64,000 nt of DNA from an uncultured Porticoccus sp. (GTDB taxonomy: Bacteria > Pseudomonadota > Gammaproteobacteria > Pseudomonadales > Porticoccaceae). The first letter of the stretch is position 1; every line of letters begins with the position of its first letter. A program made the translations under genes and the position numbers. The notes beneath the pieces are model-generated. The model did no database searches, had not been told where the DNA came from, and saw only the letters and a program-made list of their open reading frames with translations. Of this stretch, positions 25,644 through 35,128 are shown piece after piece. Location: contig NZ_CAJXST010000002.1 in NCBI RefSeq assembly GCF_913061305.1, positions 308,561-372,560 on the forward strand. Direction: 5' to 3'.

Positions 25644-26347
25644 TCGCCGGCTTCGGATGCAGCTGAAAACCAGATATCGCCATACCAGGCCCGGGCACTG
25701 AGGCCGGTGTTGTCGGTATCGGTCATCAGGGCGACAGCCGCGATCTCCCCGGGTTCTTCACCGAACAGACGTCGATAATCGGCCAGTACATCCCGTTGTT
25801 CCTGTACCCATTGATCCTGCAACCCGCCACTACCCCGGACGGCGATCATCCGGGCATTTGAGGTAAAGGCATTGGACCACTCACTGCCTGCGGGCTGATT
25901 GCTGGACCAGACATAATTGATCGCACGGGTGCGCCAGAACCTCAGACCACCGGAAAATACCACATACAGCCGCGCCTGATAATCATCGCCGGCCTTGTGG
26001 CGCTCATTGTTGCCAGTCAGCAGGTCGTTGACTTTCCAGGACCAGTTCAGCAGCGGCGTCTGTTTCAGATCAATGGCTATTTCCCGGTAAAGGCCCGAGG
26101 CGCTGGCGCGACTGTCAGCCCGCAGCACCTGTCGACCGTCATCGGTAACCAGCGCATAATCGGTTTTTCCGGCAAACACTTTGGTGTTCCACTGATCGAG
26201 CTGACCTTCGGAAAAGTTGCCGACATCGATTCGGTCAACCTCGGCGAACGCTATCCCCGAACAGGGCAACAGTGCAGTGATCAGCGAGATTTTCAGCCAT
26301 ACCGCCACTGCTCGACAGGTTGTTGGTGATGAAAGAGATGGGAGCAT
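25640..26347 (-). CDS. DUF3047 exported protein
   Basis: 235 residues with an N-terminal signal peptide ending near GIAFA and a DUF3047 domain (about 40-230) containing LNWSWKVNDLL, ARLYVVFSGGL, NYVWSSNQPAGSEW and ALMTDTDNTGLSARAWYGDIWF. It should be periplasmic. The domain has a jelly-roll-like pattern and no assigned function that I know. It stands alone and converges on the CoA-transferase gene with overlapping stop codons. Confidence 0.8.
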   Translation of the reverse strand: MLPSLSSPTTCRAVAVWLKISLITALLPCSGIAFAEVDRIDVGNFSEGQLDQWNTKVFAGKTDYALVTDDGRQVLRADSRASASGLYREIAIDLKQTPLLNWSWKVNDLLTGNNERHKAGDDYQARLYVVFSGGLRFWRTRAINYVWSSNQPAGSEWSNAFTSNARMIAVRGSGGLQDQWVQEQRDVLADYRRLFGEEPGEIAAVALMTDTDNTGLSARAWYGDIWFSAASEAGD

Positions 26348-26537
26348 AGGAATATCCGAACAAGGAGGGTAGCCTGGTCAGCTGTCCAATAAGGCAACAG
26401 GTTAGTGTGGATTGCGGGGCCGGGCAACTCGTCAGGCGCACCGAAATCTGTAGGGCGGGAGCAAACGGTTTGGTGCTCGCTTCGTCAGAACAGGTAGCAT
26501 CGTATTTATGCAGCAATTACCGGGGGAACTCACGACC

Positions 26538-26852
26538 ATGGCGCGCCGCAGGCTTAAATACCTGGGGTTGGCATTGCTGCTGGCATTGTCACTGGGGATT
26601 GCACTCGCCCTGTACCTTGCTTCCGCAGTGGGTGCTGTGATTGCACTGGTGGTCGGTTACCTTGTCTGGAGATTATTTATTCTGTTGATTGATCGGCAGC
26701 TGGCATTGACCTGCAGTATTTGTCGGCGGCGGGGATTGGCCGAAATACCGGGGCTGCCCTGTCAACTGCCGGAATACCAATGCCGTGCATGCGGGGCACG
26801 CTTCAAGCAGGGCCATCCCGTCCCGACGGTGCAAACCGATAAAACCGACTAA
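26538..26852 (+). CDS. Small membrane protein with a zinc-ribbon-like tail
   Basis: About 104 residues from ATG 26538 (GGGGGA lies ten bases upstream; the in-frame ATG 26508 has none). Two hydrophobic helices (about 7-50) precede a cytoplasmic tail with two CXXC pairs, CSICRRRG and CRACGARF, about 26 residues apart, the spacing of a zinc ribbon. I do not recognise the family. It lies between two unrelated minus-strand genes and has no evident partner. Confidence 0.6.
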   Translation: MARRRLKYLGLALLLALSLGIALALYLASAVGAVIALVVGYLVWRLFILLIDRQLALTCSICRRRGLAEIPGLPCQLPEYQCRACGARFKQGHPVPTVQTDKTD

Positions 26853-26898
26853 ACAGCGACTTGCCAAGCCAGTTTGCAGCGTGGCGGGGATGAAACAC

Positions 26899-27288
26899 CT
26901 AATGCCGGGTGGGGCTGATCAACTTGACGACCTGGCGGTCCGGTTCGCGAAACTCTCCGGCTGCCTCCAGCGCTGACAGATAATCCTGCCAGTAACGCTC
27001 GTTGTTGATGGCAAGGTCGCGCAGATAGTCCCAGGTGAAAATACCGCTGTCGTGACCATCACTGAAGGTCACCTGCAGGGCATAGTTTCCCGAAGGGGCC
27101 ACATGGGTGATACGGACACCATGTTTTCCCGACTGCAGTATTCCCTGTCCCTTGCCGTGTCCGCGAACTTCCGCGCTGGGGGAGTGGACCCGCAAATACT
27201 CTCCCGTCAGTGTGAACCGGCTGCCATCGGCATATTCCAGCAGCAGGCTGCCTTCCTCAAGGTTCAGTTTGATTTTTTCTGGTGTCAT
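26899..27288 (-). CDS. DUF971 (GBBH-like N-terminal domain) protein
   Basis: A 129-residue cytoplasmic protein with the DUF971 fold, the domain found at the N-terminus of gamma-butyrobetaine hydroxylase: LEYADGSRFTLTGEYLRVHSPSAEVRGHG, a His-rich middle and SGIFTWDYLRDL. Stand-alone members commonly follow hslVU in gammaproteobacteria, as here (44 bases after hslU), and some are tied to Fe-S metabolism; their role is not established. ATG 27288 is used; an in-frame GTG lies three codons upstream. It probably shares the hslVU transcript. Confidence 0.85.
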   Translation of the reverse strand: MTPEKIKLNLEEGSLLLEYADGSRFTLTGEYLRVHSPSAEVRGHGKGQGILQSGKHGVRITHVAPSGNYALQVTFSDGHDSGIFTWDYLRDLAINNERYWQDYLSALEAAGEFREPDRQVVKLISPTRH

Positions 27289-27332
27289 CGCGGCCACACT
27301 GCCGGTTTTATCCGGCCCCTGTTATCCGGCAT

Positions 27333-28658
27333 CTAGAGAATGAATCGGGACAAATCTTCATCCCGGGAAATTTCATTCAGGTATTTATCGACATAGGCAC
27401 TGTCAATATCGATGGGCTCGCTTTTTTCGCCGAGGTCAGAGGCTTCGAATGACATTTCCTCCAGCAGACGCTCCATGATGGTATGCAGGCGTCGGGCACC
27501 GATATTCTCCGTCCGCTCATTGACATCAAAGGCAATTTCCGCAATACGCTTTACGCCATCGGCGGTGAAACGGATGCGGAGCTGTTCGGTCGCCAGCAGC
27601 TCCCGGTACTGCTCGGTCAGAGACGCGCTGGGCTCGGTTAGAATTCGTTCAAAGTCACCGCTGGTGAGGGATTCAAGTTCTACCCTGATGGGCAACCTGC
27701 CCTGCAGCTCCGGAATCAGATCCGAGGGTTTGGAGAAGTGGAAAGCACCGGATGCGATAAACAGGATATGGTCGGTTTTGATCATGCCGTATTTGGTGGA
27801 GACGGTGCAGCCCTCAATCAATGGCAGTAAATCCCGTTGCACACCTTCCCGGGAAATGTCGGTACCGGAGGTTTCGCCGCGCTTGGCCACCTTGTCAATT
27901 TCATCGATGAAAACAATGCCGTTCTGCTCTGCAACAGTTACCGCGCGAACTTTCAGTTCGTCATCATTGACCAGCTTTGCCGCTTCGTCCTCGGTGAGTT
28001 TTTTCATGGCCTGTGCCACGGTCATTTTTTGCCGACTGGTTTTGTTTTTTCCCAGGTTGGAAAACATGCTTTGCAGCTGGTTGGTCATCTCTTCCATGCC
28101 GGGCGGCGCCATGATTTCAACGCCCACCGGCGACGCATTGACCTCGATTTCGATTTCCCGGTCATCCAGTTCACCCTGGCGGAGCTTTTTGCGGAATACC
28201 TGCCGGGTACCTGACTCCGTTTCCGTCTGTTCCTTGTCCCGGGCAGGGGGCAACAGGACATCGAGGATGCGTTCTTCGGCAGCGTCCATGGCGCGGTGCT
28301 GGACTTTCTGCATTTCCTGTTCACGCAGCTGCTTCACCGACGTCTCCACCAGATCGCGAATAATCGATTCCACATCCTTGCCCACATAGCCCACCTCGGT
28401 GAACTTGGTGGCTTCCACCTTGACAAAGGGCGCGTCCGCCAGCCGGGCCAGTCGACGGGCGATTTCAGTTTTACCCACCCCGGTGGGGCCGATCATCAGA
28501 ATGTTCTTCGGTGTTACTTCATTGCGCAACTCTTCTCTGAGTTGCATACGGCGCCAGCGGTTGCGTAGGGCAATGGCTACAGCGCGCTTGGCCGCATCCT
28601 GTCCAATGATATGGCTGTCGAGTTCATGGACGATTTCACGGGGGGTCATATTAGACAT
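27333..28658 (-). CDS. hslU: ATP-dependent protease ATPase subunit HslU
   Basis: A 441-residue AAA+ unfoldase that feeds substrates into the HslV peptidase. Walker A is GPTGVGKTE (about 58-66), Walker [16 protein letters not shown], the pore loop is in the VGYVGKDVE segment, and the C-terminus ends SRFIL, the tail that inserts into HslV and activates it. The intermediate domain (about 110-240) is of normal size. It follows hslV by 118 bases and shares the heat-shock-type promoter upstream of hslV. Confidence 0.97.
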   Translation of the reverse strand: MSNMTPREIVHELDSHIIGQDAAKRAVAIALRNRWRRMQLREELRNEVTPKNILMIGPTGVGKTEIARRLARLADAPFVKVEATKFTEVGYVGKDVESIIRDLVETSVKQLREQEMQKVQHRAMDAAEERILDVLLPPARDKEQTETESGTRQVFRKKLRQGELDDREIEIEVNASPVGVEIMAPPGMEEMTNQLQSMFSNLGKNKTSRQKMTVAQAMKKLTEDEAAKLVNDDELKVRAVTVAEQNGIVFIDEIDKVAKRGETSGTDISREGVQRDLLPLIEGCTVSTKYGMIKTDHILFIASGAFHFSKPSDLIPELQGRLPIRVELESLTSGDFERILTEPSASLTEQYRELLATEQLRIRFTADGVKRIAEIAFDVNERTENIGARRLHTIMERLLEEMSFEASDLGEKSEPIDIDSAYVDKYLNEISRDEDLSRFIL

Positions 28659-28776
28659 GTCTTGGTCTCTTGTTTCCGGTTGCCGTCAAACCCTCGGGCT
28701 GTAACGGCAAATAATGGGGACCAATCGCGCAGTGTGACAGAGGTAACAGGGCTTCGCTCTGCCAACACCCGGTTGA

Positions 28777-29340
28777 TCAGTAATCGAGTTGTTCAATCGT
28801 GCGGTTGTGATTGGTATAGATGCAGATATCGCCGGCGATGGCGAGTCCCTTCTCGACGATATCTCTGGCGTCCAGGTCGGTGTTGTCGAGCAGGGCGCGC
28901 GCCGCAGACTGGGCGAAAGGGCCACCGGAGCCGATGGCAATCAGATCTTCCTCGGGCTGGATCACATCGCCGTTGCCGGTAATGATCAGCGAGGCCTCCT
29001 TGTCGGCTACCGCCAGCAAGGCCTCCAGTTTCCGGAGGATGCGGTCCGAGCGCCAGTCTTTGGCCAACTCCACGGCGGCGCGGGTCAGGTTGCCGCTGTG
29101 CTGTTCCAGTTTGGCCTCGAATCGTTCAAAAAGTGTGAAGGCGTCGGCTGTGCCGCCGGCAAACCCGGCAATGATCTGATCCTTGTAGAGGCGACGCACT
29201 TTGCGCGCGTTGCCTTTCATGACCGTATTGCCAAGGGTGACCTGGCCGTCTCCGCCGATGACAACAGTGCCATTGCGGCGCACGGAGAGAATGGTGGTAC
29301 CGCGATATTGTTCCAAAAGATTCTCCTGTGGATTATTCAT
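28777..29340 (-). CDS. hslV: ATP-dependent protease peptidase subunit HslV
   Basis: A 187-residue threonine peptidase of the ClpQ type, proteasome-like. The usual mature N-terminus [10 protein letters not shown] is here preceded by a 14-residue extension ([14 protein letters not shown]) ending in Gly, which suggests propeptide cleavage at Gly-Thr rather than simple Met removal as in E. coli. The catalytic Thr, GDGQVTLGN, the basic KVRRLYKDQ and [16 protein letters not shown] are intact. It is followed by hslU. A sigma-32-like promoter starts about 30 bases upstream of the ATG. Confidence 0.96.
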   Translation of the reverse strand: MNNPQENLLEQYRGTTILSVRRNGTVVIGGDGQVTLGNTVMKGNARKVRRLYKDQIIAGFAGGTADAFTLFERFEAKLEQHSGNLTRAAVELAKDWRSDRILRKLEALLAVADKEASLIITGNGDVIQPEEDLIAIGSGGPFAQSAARALLDNTDLDARDIVEKGLAIAGDICIYTNHNRTIEQLDY

Positions 29341-29369
29341 CCATCCAAAATAATTTTATACAGGGGCCT

Positions 29370-29397
29370 AGGTGGGGCCAAAATGCAGAAATTCAAC
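29370..29397 (-). promoter_or_regulatory. Putative sigma-32 heat-shock promoter for hslVU
   Basis: On the minus strand GTTGAAT (29397-29391) and CCCCACCT (29377-29370) are separated by 13 bases, matching the heat-shock consensus CTTGAAA-N11-15-CCCCATNT. The hslVU operon is a classical sigma-32 target. It lies between the Rieske gene stop and the hslV start, giving a leader of about 25 bases. Confidence 0.6.
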
Positions 29398-29405
29398 AGT
29401 GACTA

Positions 29406-29753
29406 TTACCCGATGTCATCCGTTGCCGGGTCTTCCCTGAGGTACAGTGTCCCGTTCTCGATGTGGCAGGGCACCATGTCCAGGTATTGGCCGGCACAGG
29501 GCCCGGCGATGCATTGACCGCTGTCCATCTCAAATAAAGCGCCGTGCGTACTGCATTGAATGTATCGCCGGTCATAATCCAGAAATCGATCCGGCATCAG
29601 ATTTAATGGTGCGCCCGTATGGGGGCAGTGGTTGCGATAAGCAAACAGTGCCTGTCCTCGCCTCACCACAAAACAGCTTTCACCGGCGATCTTCAGTTCC
29701 CTGCTGCCCGGATTCGGTAGCTCTGCCATATGGCATAGCGGTTGTGCGGACAT
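29406..29753 (-). CDS. Rieske [2Fe-2S] ferredoxin-like protein
   Basis: A 115-residue soluble protein with one Rieske cluster site: Cys43 and His45 in CPHTGAPL, Cys67 and His70 in CSTHGALF. The stand-alone small domain with no TM helix or oxygenase domain resembles ferredoxin components of dioxygenases or NirD-like proteins. Its partner is not visible. Its ATG overlaps the htpX stop by one base, so it is translated with htpX, which may be only a matter of position. Confidence 0.88.
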   Translation of the reverse strand: MSAQPLCHMAELPNPGSRELKIAGESCFVVRRGQALFAYRNHCPHTGAPLNLMPDRFLDYDRRYIQCSTHGALFEMDSGQCIAGPCAGQYLDMVPCHIENGTLYLREDPATDDIG

Positions 29754-30646
29754 CAGCCACCCCGGCGCAGTGTTTCAATGCGCTCGCTGAGGGGAGGGTG
29801 TGTCATGAACAGGCGCGAAGCATGTTCTTTCCAGCCACTGGAAATACCGAAAGCTGTGAGGGTATCCGGCATCTGGTTGGGCACCTGGGCCCGGGTTTCT
29901 TCCTGAAGTCGTTGCAGGGCCGAAATCATTGCAGCGCGACTGGCCAGGTGTGCGCCACTGGCGTCGGCGCGGAATTCCCGCCAGCGGGAAAACCACATCA
30001 CAATCATTGACGCAAAAATGCCCAGTACTACCTGTAACACCATGACGATCATGAAGTAACCGATGCCGTGGCCACTGTTGTTTTTGAATACGGCCCTGTC
30101 GATAATCGAGCCGAGAATCCGGGCAAAAAACATCACAAAGGTATTCAGAACCCCTTGCACCAGTGACAGGGTTACCATGTCGCCATTGGCCACATGACCA
30201 ATTTCATGGGCCAGCACAGCGCGGACTTCCTCGCGATCAAAACGCTGCATCAGCCCGGCGCTGACCGCGACCAGGGCATCGTTCCTGTTCCAGCCTGTGG
30301 CGAAGGCATTTGATTGCTGTGCCGGGAAAATGCCGACTTCCGGCATGCCGATGCCCGCTTTTTTTGCCAGGTCGGCAACCGTTTCTTTCAGCCAGCGTTC
30401 CTCGGGGGTGCGTGGCTGGTCGATCAGTTGCACGCCGGTGGACCGCTTCGCCATCCATTTTGAGATAAGCAGCGAAATGAATGAGCCGGCAAAACCGAAT
30501 ATCCCGCAGATGATCAGCAATCCGGTGAGGTTCCCCTGAACCCCTTGGGCAGCAAGGTATTGCTCCAGTCCAAGTACTTTGAAAATGATGCTGAACAGCA
30601 CCAGAATGGCAATGTTGGTGCCCAGAAAAAGCCCGATTCTTAACAC
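29753..30646 (-). CDS. htpX: Membrane zinc metalloprotease HtpX
   Basis: A 297-residue M48 peptidase of the inner membrane that degrades misfolded membrane proteins. [13 protein letters not shown] holds the zinc-binding HEXXH; the third ligand Glu is in [12 protein letters not shown]. Helices at about 5-25, 35-55, 155-180 and 190-215. GTG 30646 is chosen: it is preceded by AGGAGAG at six bases and gives [16 protein letters not shown], matching family N-termini; the in-frame ATG at 30697 would add 17 unneeded residues. It overlaps the Rieske gene start. Confidence 0.95.
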   Translation of the reverse strand: MLRIGLFLGTNIAILVLFSIIFKVLGLEQYLAAQGVQGNLTGLLIICGIFGFAGSFISLLISKWMAKRSTGVQLIDQPRTPEERWLKETVADLAKKAGIGMPEVGIFPAQQSNAFATGWNRNDALVAVSAGLMQRFDREEVRAVLAHEIGHVANGDMVTLSLVQGVLNTFVMFFARILGSIIDRAVFKNNSGHGIGYFMIVMVLQVVLGIFASMIVMWFSRWREFRADASGAHLASRAAMISALQRLQEETRAQVPNQMPDTLTAFGISSGWKEHASRLFMTHPPLSERIETLRRGG

Positions 30647-30951
30647 GTGATCTCTCCTAGTGATGATGTCTGCCAGTATGGTGTCAACAACTGGCATCCC
30701 TGTAAGATGCGACTGGTTTCGAAAAATTCAACTGCCGGATTGATGAATATCCCCGGGTGTCTTGTTGGAACGCCTGTCATAAACTGTCAATGGTTGCTGC
30801 GGTAAAAAGCAGTGGGAAACTATAGCAAAGATGACTGGCCGGCTCTCCAGAAGATTGACGGCTTCAGGGTCGGGATTGCATTCACCCGGTAGCAAACCGA
30901 TGTACTATGTGGGCAGGTTCCACTCTGAGTTCGCCAAAACGAGGTTCTGCC

Positions 30952-31413
30952 ATGGCAGCAATGAAACCGCTGATAATAATGCTGATGGCACTGAATGTGC
31001 TGTCCGGGTGCGCTCTATTGTCGTCGGGGCAGCCGCCGCCAGAAGTTCAGCTCAGCAATGTGGAGCCTGCCGGACGACAGGGGTTAGAGCAGAGTTTCAT
31101 GATCAGTTTGCGAATCCTCAATCACAGCAGCACACCACTGAATATTTCCGGATTATCCTATAGCCTCAATTTGGAAGGACACAAGCTGATCAGCGGGGTA
31201 GCCGGGGGGCTTCAGCCCATTCCTCCGCACAGCCAGGTCGCCATTAAAGTCCCAGCTTCCACCAATCTGATCAGTGGTCTGAAAATCATTGGTGCCTTTA
31301 TGGAAAAGAACAAGCAATCGGTGGATTTTGAACTGGAGACCCGGATCAGCATGGGCTGGTGGCGCATGCCCGTCACTGTGGTTGAATCGGGTTCGCTCGA
31401 CTTGAGCCAATAA
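30952..31413 (+). CDS. LEA14-like (WHy domain) lipoprotein
   Basis: About 153 residues with a lipoprotein signal ending LSGC and one WHy/LEA14-like beta-sandwich domain (about 30-150): VEPAGRQGLEQSFMISLRILNHSSTPLNISGLSYSL is the characteristic N-terminal pattern. Such proteins occur in stress and desiccation responses, mostly by analogy with plants; the bacterial role is unknown. ATG 30952 has AGG seven bases upstream. It is followed 27 bases on by a YiiX-like hydrolase gene on the same strand. Confidence 0.82.
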   Translation: MAAMKPLIIMLMALNVLSGCALLSSGQPPPEVQLSNVEPAGRQGLEQSFMISLRILNHSSTPLNISGLSYSLNLEGHKLISGVAGGLQPIPPHSQVAIKVPASTNLISGLKIIGAFMEKNKQSVDFELETRISMGWWRMPVTVVESGSLDLSQ

Positions 31414-31440
31414 TCCCCGGTTACGTCGGATCAAGCGAAC

Positions 31441-32226
31441 GTGATACTCCAGCGAATAGGCGAATGGTTGGCAAGCAAGCTGGCCGAGCCCCGATATCAC
31501 AGTACGATGCCAACCCGTACGGACCTGCTGGCGGCGACACTTCGTCCCGGTGATGTACTGCTCGTGGAGGGTCTGAGCCGTTTCAGTATCGCCATCAAGT
31601 ATCTCACCCAGTCGACCTGGTCCCATTCTGCACTCTACATCGGTTCCTGGCAGGGCCAGACGGGAATGCTGGTGGAGGTGGATGTGCGCGAAGGGGTCAG
31701 GCTGGTGCCGCTGAGCCATTTTTTTGGCCTTCAGGCACGTATCTGTCGGCCGGTAAAACTGGATGAAAACGAGATAGCCGAGTTGATCGGCTATGCAACG
31801 GACCGGCTCGGTTATCATTACGACCTGAAAAATATCCTGGACCTGATGAGGTTTCTGATACCAACACCTCCCGTGCCGAATCGATGGCGGCGGCGGATGT
31901 TGTCGTTGGGCAGTGGCGATCCCACCCGAGCCATCTGCTCGTCCCTGATTGCCCAGGCATTCCAGTCAATACGCTATCCGATTTTGCCTAAAGTGACGCT
32001 GGAAAAAGCCCTCGACCCCGATATGCAGGAAATCTATCAGGAAATTCTTCATATCCGGCACCACAGTCTTTTCGTGCCGAGGGATTTCGATCTGTCACCC
32101 TATTTTGAAGTGGTCAAACCGACCCTGGCTGTCGGCTTTGACCCTCATCTGGTGACCTGGAGCGAGCCGCCCGTTGAACGGGAGGTGCAACCTCAGCAGC
32201 CACCCCGGGGTCAATCACCGGATTAA
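31441..32226 (+). CDS. YiiX-like NlpC/P60 superfamily hydrolase
   Basis: 261 residues beginning at GTG 31441. The permuted papain-like (YiiX/YebB) pattern is visible: LRPGDVLLVEG, STWSHSALYIG (His of the catalytic pair) and RAICSSLIAQAFQSI (nucleophilic Cys). Members cleave or transfer amide/acyl bonds, sometimes on lipids or peptidoglycan; the substrate here is unknown. No signal peptide, though the first 20 residues could form an amphipathic helix. The C-terminal 25 residues are rich in Pro and Gln. Confidence 0.78.
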   Translation: MILQRIGEWLASKLAEPRYHSTMPTRTDLLAATLRPGDVLLVEGLSRFSIAIKYLTQSTWSHSALYIGSWQGQTGMLVEVDVREGVRLVPLSHFFGLQARICRPVKLDENEIAELIGYATDRLGYHYDLKNILDLMRFLIPTPPVPNRWRRRMLSLGSGDPTRAICSSLIAQAFQSIRYPILPKVTLEKALDPDMQEIYQEILHIRHHSLFVPRDFDLSPYFEVVKPTLAVGFDPHLVTWSEPPVEREVQPQQPPRGQSPD

Positions 32227-32233
32227 CAGGTGG

Positions 32234-33061
32234 TCACTCATCCGTATTATCCAACAGGCGAACTTCCCTCTGTGGGAAAGGTATATTGATGTTGGCGTCA
32301 ACGAGTGCCTGAAAAATCGCCCCGTTTACCCGGAACCGCGTTTCGTGAAAATGTTCTGTAGGCACCCAAAAACGTACCATGAAGTTAATCCCGCTATCGC
32401 CAAAATTGTCGATGCCGATCAAAGGTTTCCGGGCCTCTGCGGCGCCCTGTTCGGCCAATACTGATCGCAGCACTTTGACCACGGTCTCCGGGTCGGATCC
32501 ATAACTGACACCCACGGTGGTTTCTGCCAGCTTGTTGGCAGCAGAGTTGTGCAGAATCTCGCCGACGATATGCCGGTTCGGGATGGTGATGCGCACATCA
32601 TCTTCATCCTTCAGAACGGTATAAGCGAGATGTACTTCGTCCACCAGTCCGGTTTCTCCCTTTACAGTGATGGTGTCGCCCACAACGAAAGGGCGCGCAA
32701 GAATGATATTCAGGCCCGCACCATAGTTGGAGAGCAGCCCCTGAACGGCCAGGCCGGCCCCCAGTGAAATGGCACCGATGGCGGCCACGAAAGGCGTCAC
32801 ACTGATACCGATTTTGCCGAGGGCAATAATGGCCACGCCCACTATAATGACAATTTTGACGAAGCTGGCGATAAAGCGGCTCAGGGTAATATCGAGCGCT
32901 TTTTTCTCACACAGTCTGAGCGTTGCGGCCGATACCTTGGATGCCACGAACATACCGATCAGAAAAACGATCAGTGCGCCAACCAGCTGGAAGCTGTAGT
33001 TGACGAAAAACTGTACGACACTGTTGTAAATTGCTTCAACTTGTTGAATTTCTTCCTGCAT
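32234..33061 (-). CDS. Small-conductance mechanosensitive channel (MscS family)
   Basis: 275 residues: three TM helices (about 20-45, 62-85, 90-120), of which the third has the glycine/alanine-rich pore sequence AAIGAISLGAGLAVQGLLSNYGAG, then the beta and alpha-beta cytoplasmic domains (about 130-265; RPFVVGDTITVKGETGLVDEVHLAYT, IPNRHIVGEI). It opens under membrane tension to release solutes on osmotic downshock. ATG 33061 is chosen because GGAG is nine bases upstream; an in-frame start at 33184 lies within the promoter area of the divergent peptidase gene. Confidence 0.93.
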   Translation of the reverse strand: MQEEIQQVEAIYNSVVQFFVNYSFQLVGALIVFLIGMFVASKVSAATLRLCEKKALDITLSRFIASFVKIVIIVGVAIIALGKIGISVTPFVAAIGAISLGAGLAVQGLLSNYGAGLNIILARPFVVGDTITVKGETGLVDEVHLAYTVLKDEDDVRITIPNRHIVGEILHNSAANKLAETTVGVSYGSDPETVVKVLRSVLAEQGAAEARKPLIGIDNFGDSGINFMVRFWVPTEHFHETRFRVNGAIFQALVDANINIPFPQREVRLLDNTDE

Positions 33062-33163
33062 GGGCAGCCACTCCTGCTGTGTTTTGGGCGAAGCATAGCA
33101 AAATAGTATTCGGCATATTAAGGTGTTATTTTCCCGACAGGCTCTATTCCCGGCAAAACTCGC

Positions 33164-33850
33164 ATGGCAAGTATCAACAATCAAATGCTAATGGGCTCTG
33201 ATGAGCAGCTCCTGTGCGAACTGGATAGCAGTGTGTTGTTGCACGGTGACGTCATAAAGCCGTTTCAGGCAATGTGTGATGCCGCTGCCGGAGAGGGCCT
33301 GCAGATTACCGTGGCCAGTGGTTATCGCTCCTTTGCACGACAGTTGGCTATCTGGAACAGCAAGGCCCGGGGTTTGCGCCCAGTGCTGGATGACACTGGC
33401 TCCCCGATTGATCTCGGTGCACTCAGTGACCGCGACAAGGTAATGGCGATACTGCGCTGGTCGGCATTGCCGGGATGTTCCCGGCATCACTGGGGAACCG
33501 ATATGGATATCTGGGACGCAGCGGCTGTGCCCGGTGACTACAGGTTGCAGCTTGTTCCTGAGGAGTATGCCGGGTCAGGGCCGTGTTGCAGACTGTCCGA
33601 ATGGTTGCAGGAACATGCCGCCGGTTTTGGTTTTATCAGGCCCTATGGGATTGATCGTGGTGGCGTGGCCCCCGAGCCCTGGCATCTCAGTTATCTACCG
33701 GTAGCACGACTGTTTGAGGAAAAACTGGATAGAGCATTTCTGCGGGAAATTCTGGATAATGACCAACTGGAATTGCGTGATGCTGTCCTGACGAATCTAG
33801 ACGCAATCATGGCAAGGTTCATTTTCCCCGGAACAACTTTACCGCAATAG
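33164..33850 (+). CDS. VanY/LdcB-like M15 carboxypeptidase
   Basis: 228 residues with the M15 peptidase motifs: ASGYRSFARQLAIWN (substrate loop), SRHHWGTDMDIWD (HXXGXXXD zinc ligands) and PEPWHLSYL (catalytic Glu and zinc His). It trims D-Ala or L,D-peptides of peptidoglycan. There is no signal peptide or TM helix, so either it is exported in an unrecognised way or works on recycled fragments in the cytoplasm; this is an oddity. It is divergent from the MscS gene, followed by cysE. Confidence 0.85.
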   Translation: MASINNQMLMGSDEQLLCELDSSVLLHGDVIKPFQAMCDAAAGEGLQITVASGYRSFARQLAIWNSKARGLRPVLDDTGSPIDLGALSDRDKVMAILRWSALPGCSRHHWGTDMDIWDAAAVPGDYRLQLVPEEYAGSGPCCRLSEWLQEHAAGFGFIRPYGIDRGGVAPEPWHLSYLPVARLFEEKLDRAFLREILDNDQLELRDAVLTNLDAIMARFIFPGTTLPQ

Positions 33851-33888
33851 CTTTACTGCAATAACTTTACCGCTATAAAGAGACACTG

Positions 33889-34701
33889 ATGGTCGATCTG
33901 CCACAAACAACCTCTGCCGACGACGCCCTCTGGCAATCAATTCGCCACGAAATTGTTGAGCGAGCCAGGCTGGAGCCGGTTCTGGCGAGCTTTTTCCATG
34001 CCGCTGTTCTGAGCCATAAATCGTTGGAGGATGCGCTCGCCTACAATCTGGCCGAGCAACTCGGTAACAGTATTTTATCCCCGTTGGCCATTCACCAGGT
34101 GCTGCTGGACGCAATGCAGAGTGACAGTTCCATTTGCGAGCGGATGAGGCGCGACCTGAGGGCCCATATGGAGCGTGATCCGGCCTGCGGCCAGTACTGT
34201 CTGCCCCTGCTTTACTTCAAGGGGTTTCATGCCCTGCAGGTGTATCGTGTGGCGAACTGGCTCTGGCGGCACCAGCGACGCTCCCTGGCCCTGTTTCTGC
34301 AAAGCCGGGCTTCAGAAATATTTGCGGTGGATATTCACCCCGCAGCCGAGATCGCCGGCGGCATCATGCTCGATCATGCCACGGGTCTGGTTATCGGTGA
34401 AACGGCGGTGATCGGTGAAAATGTTTCCCTGTTGCATTCGGTTACTCTGGGTGGCACTGGCGCTCAGGCAGGTGATCGTCACCCAAAAATCCGTTGTGGG
34501 GTGCTGATTGCTGCCGGTGCCAAAGTGCTTGGCAATATCGAGGTGGGTGAAGGCGCCAAGATCGGCGCCGGAAGTCTGGTTCTCGATTCGGTGTTGCCGC
34601 ACACCACGGTGGTGGGTGTCCCCGCCAGAGTGGTGGGAGTTCCCGGCGAGGCGGAGCCCTCCCGTACCATGGATCAACGTATCAACCTGGGGTGTGGCTG
34701 A
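33889..34701 (+). CDS. cysE: Serine O-acetyltransferase
   Basis: A 270-residue enzyme that acetylates serine for cysteine synthesis. An N-terminal alpha-helical domain (about 1-140; the hexamerisation part) is followed by left-handed beta-helix hexapeptide repeats (about 145-260): IHPAAEIAGGIMLDHATGLVIGETAVIG, with the catalytic Asp/His pair in LDHATG, and HPKIRCGVLIAAGAKVLG. The C-terminal tail ending in Ile-Asn-Leu-Gly-Cys-Gly would bind cysteine synthase. It overlaps dgkA by one base. Confidence 0.95.
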   Translation: MVDLPQTTSADDALWQSIRHEIVERARLEPVLASFFHAAVLSHKSLEDALAYNLAEQLGNSILSPLAIHQVLLDAMQSDSSICERMRRDLRAHMERDPACGQYCLPLLYFKGFHALQVYRVANWLWRHQRRSLALFLQSRASEIFAVDIHPAAEIAGGIMLDHATGLVIGETAVIGENVSLLHSVTLGGTGAQAGDRHPKIRCGVLIAAGAKVLGNIEVGEGAKIGAGSLVLDSVLPHTTVVGVPARVVGVPGEAEPSRTMDQRINLGCG

Positions 34702-35063
34702 TGGAACGCATTTATGGCTTGATCAGACGTCGCGCTTTCTATGCCGCGATTAACTCCTGGCGTGGTTTGCTGGCCTGTTTCAAATACGAGGAAGCCTTCA
34801 GGATTGAAGTGGCAGTTACCTGCCTGCTTTTTCCGCTGGCATTTTTTATGGCTGAGAACCCGGTCGAGCTGGTTCTTCTGCTGGGTTCCGTGTTGCTGTT
34901 GTTGATCGTGGAGCTGCTCAATTCCGCTGTGGAGGCCGCCATTGACCGTATCGGCGAAGAGCGCCATGATTTATCTGGCAGGGCCAAGGATCTCGGTTCT
35001 GCAGCAGTTCTGTTGACGATGTTGTTAGTGTTGATTACCTGGGTTGCTATTGCCATTCAATGA
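34701..35063 (+). CDS. dgkA: Diacylglycerol kinase
   Basis: A 120-residue trimeric inner-membrane enzyme with three TM helices, phosphorylating diacylglycerol to phosphatidate during recycling of membrane-derived oligosaccharide by-products. The near-invariant VELLNSAVEAAIDRIGEERHDLSGRAKDLGSAAV holds the catalytic Glu and Asn and the interfacial helix. ATG 34701 overlaps the cysE stop (TGATG), so the start is at that ATG and not at GTG 34692. Co-translation with cysE is likely but has no metabolic logic. Confidence 0.95.
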   Translation: MERIYGLIRRRAFYAAINSWRGLLACFKYEEAFRIEVAVTCLLFPLAFFMAENPVELVLLLGSVLLLLIVELLNSAVEAAIDRIGEERHDLSGRAKDLGSAAVLLTMLLVLITWVAIAIQ

Positions 35064-35128
35064 GTGGGTGTCGTTTGACTGAAAATCAGGATTGATTGCT
35101 ATCCGTAACGGATAAGGGGTAACGGGAG

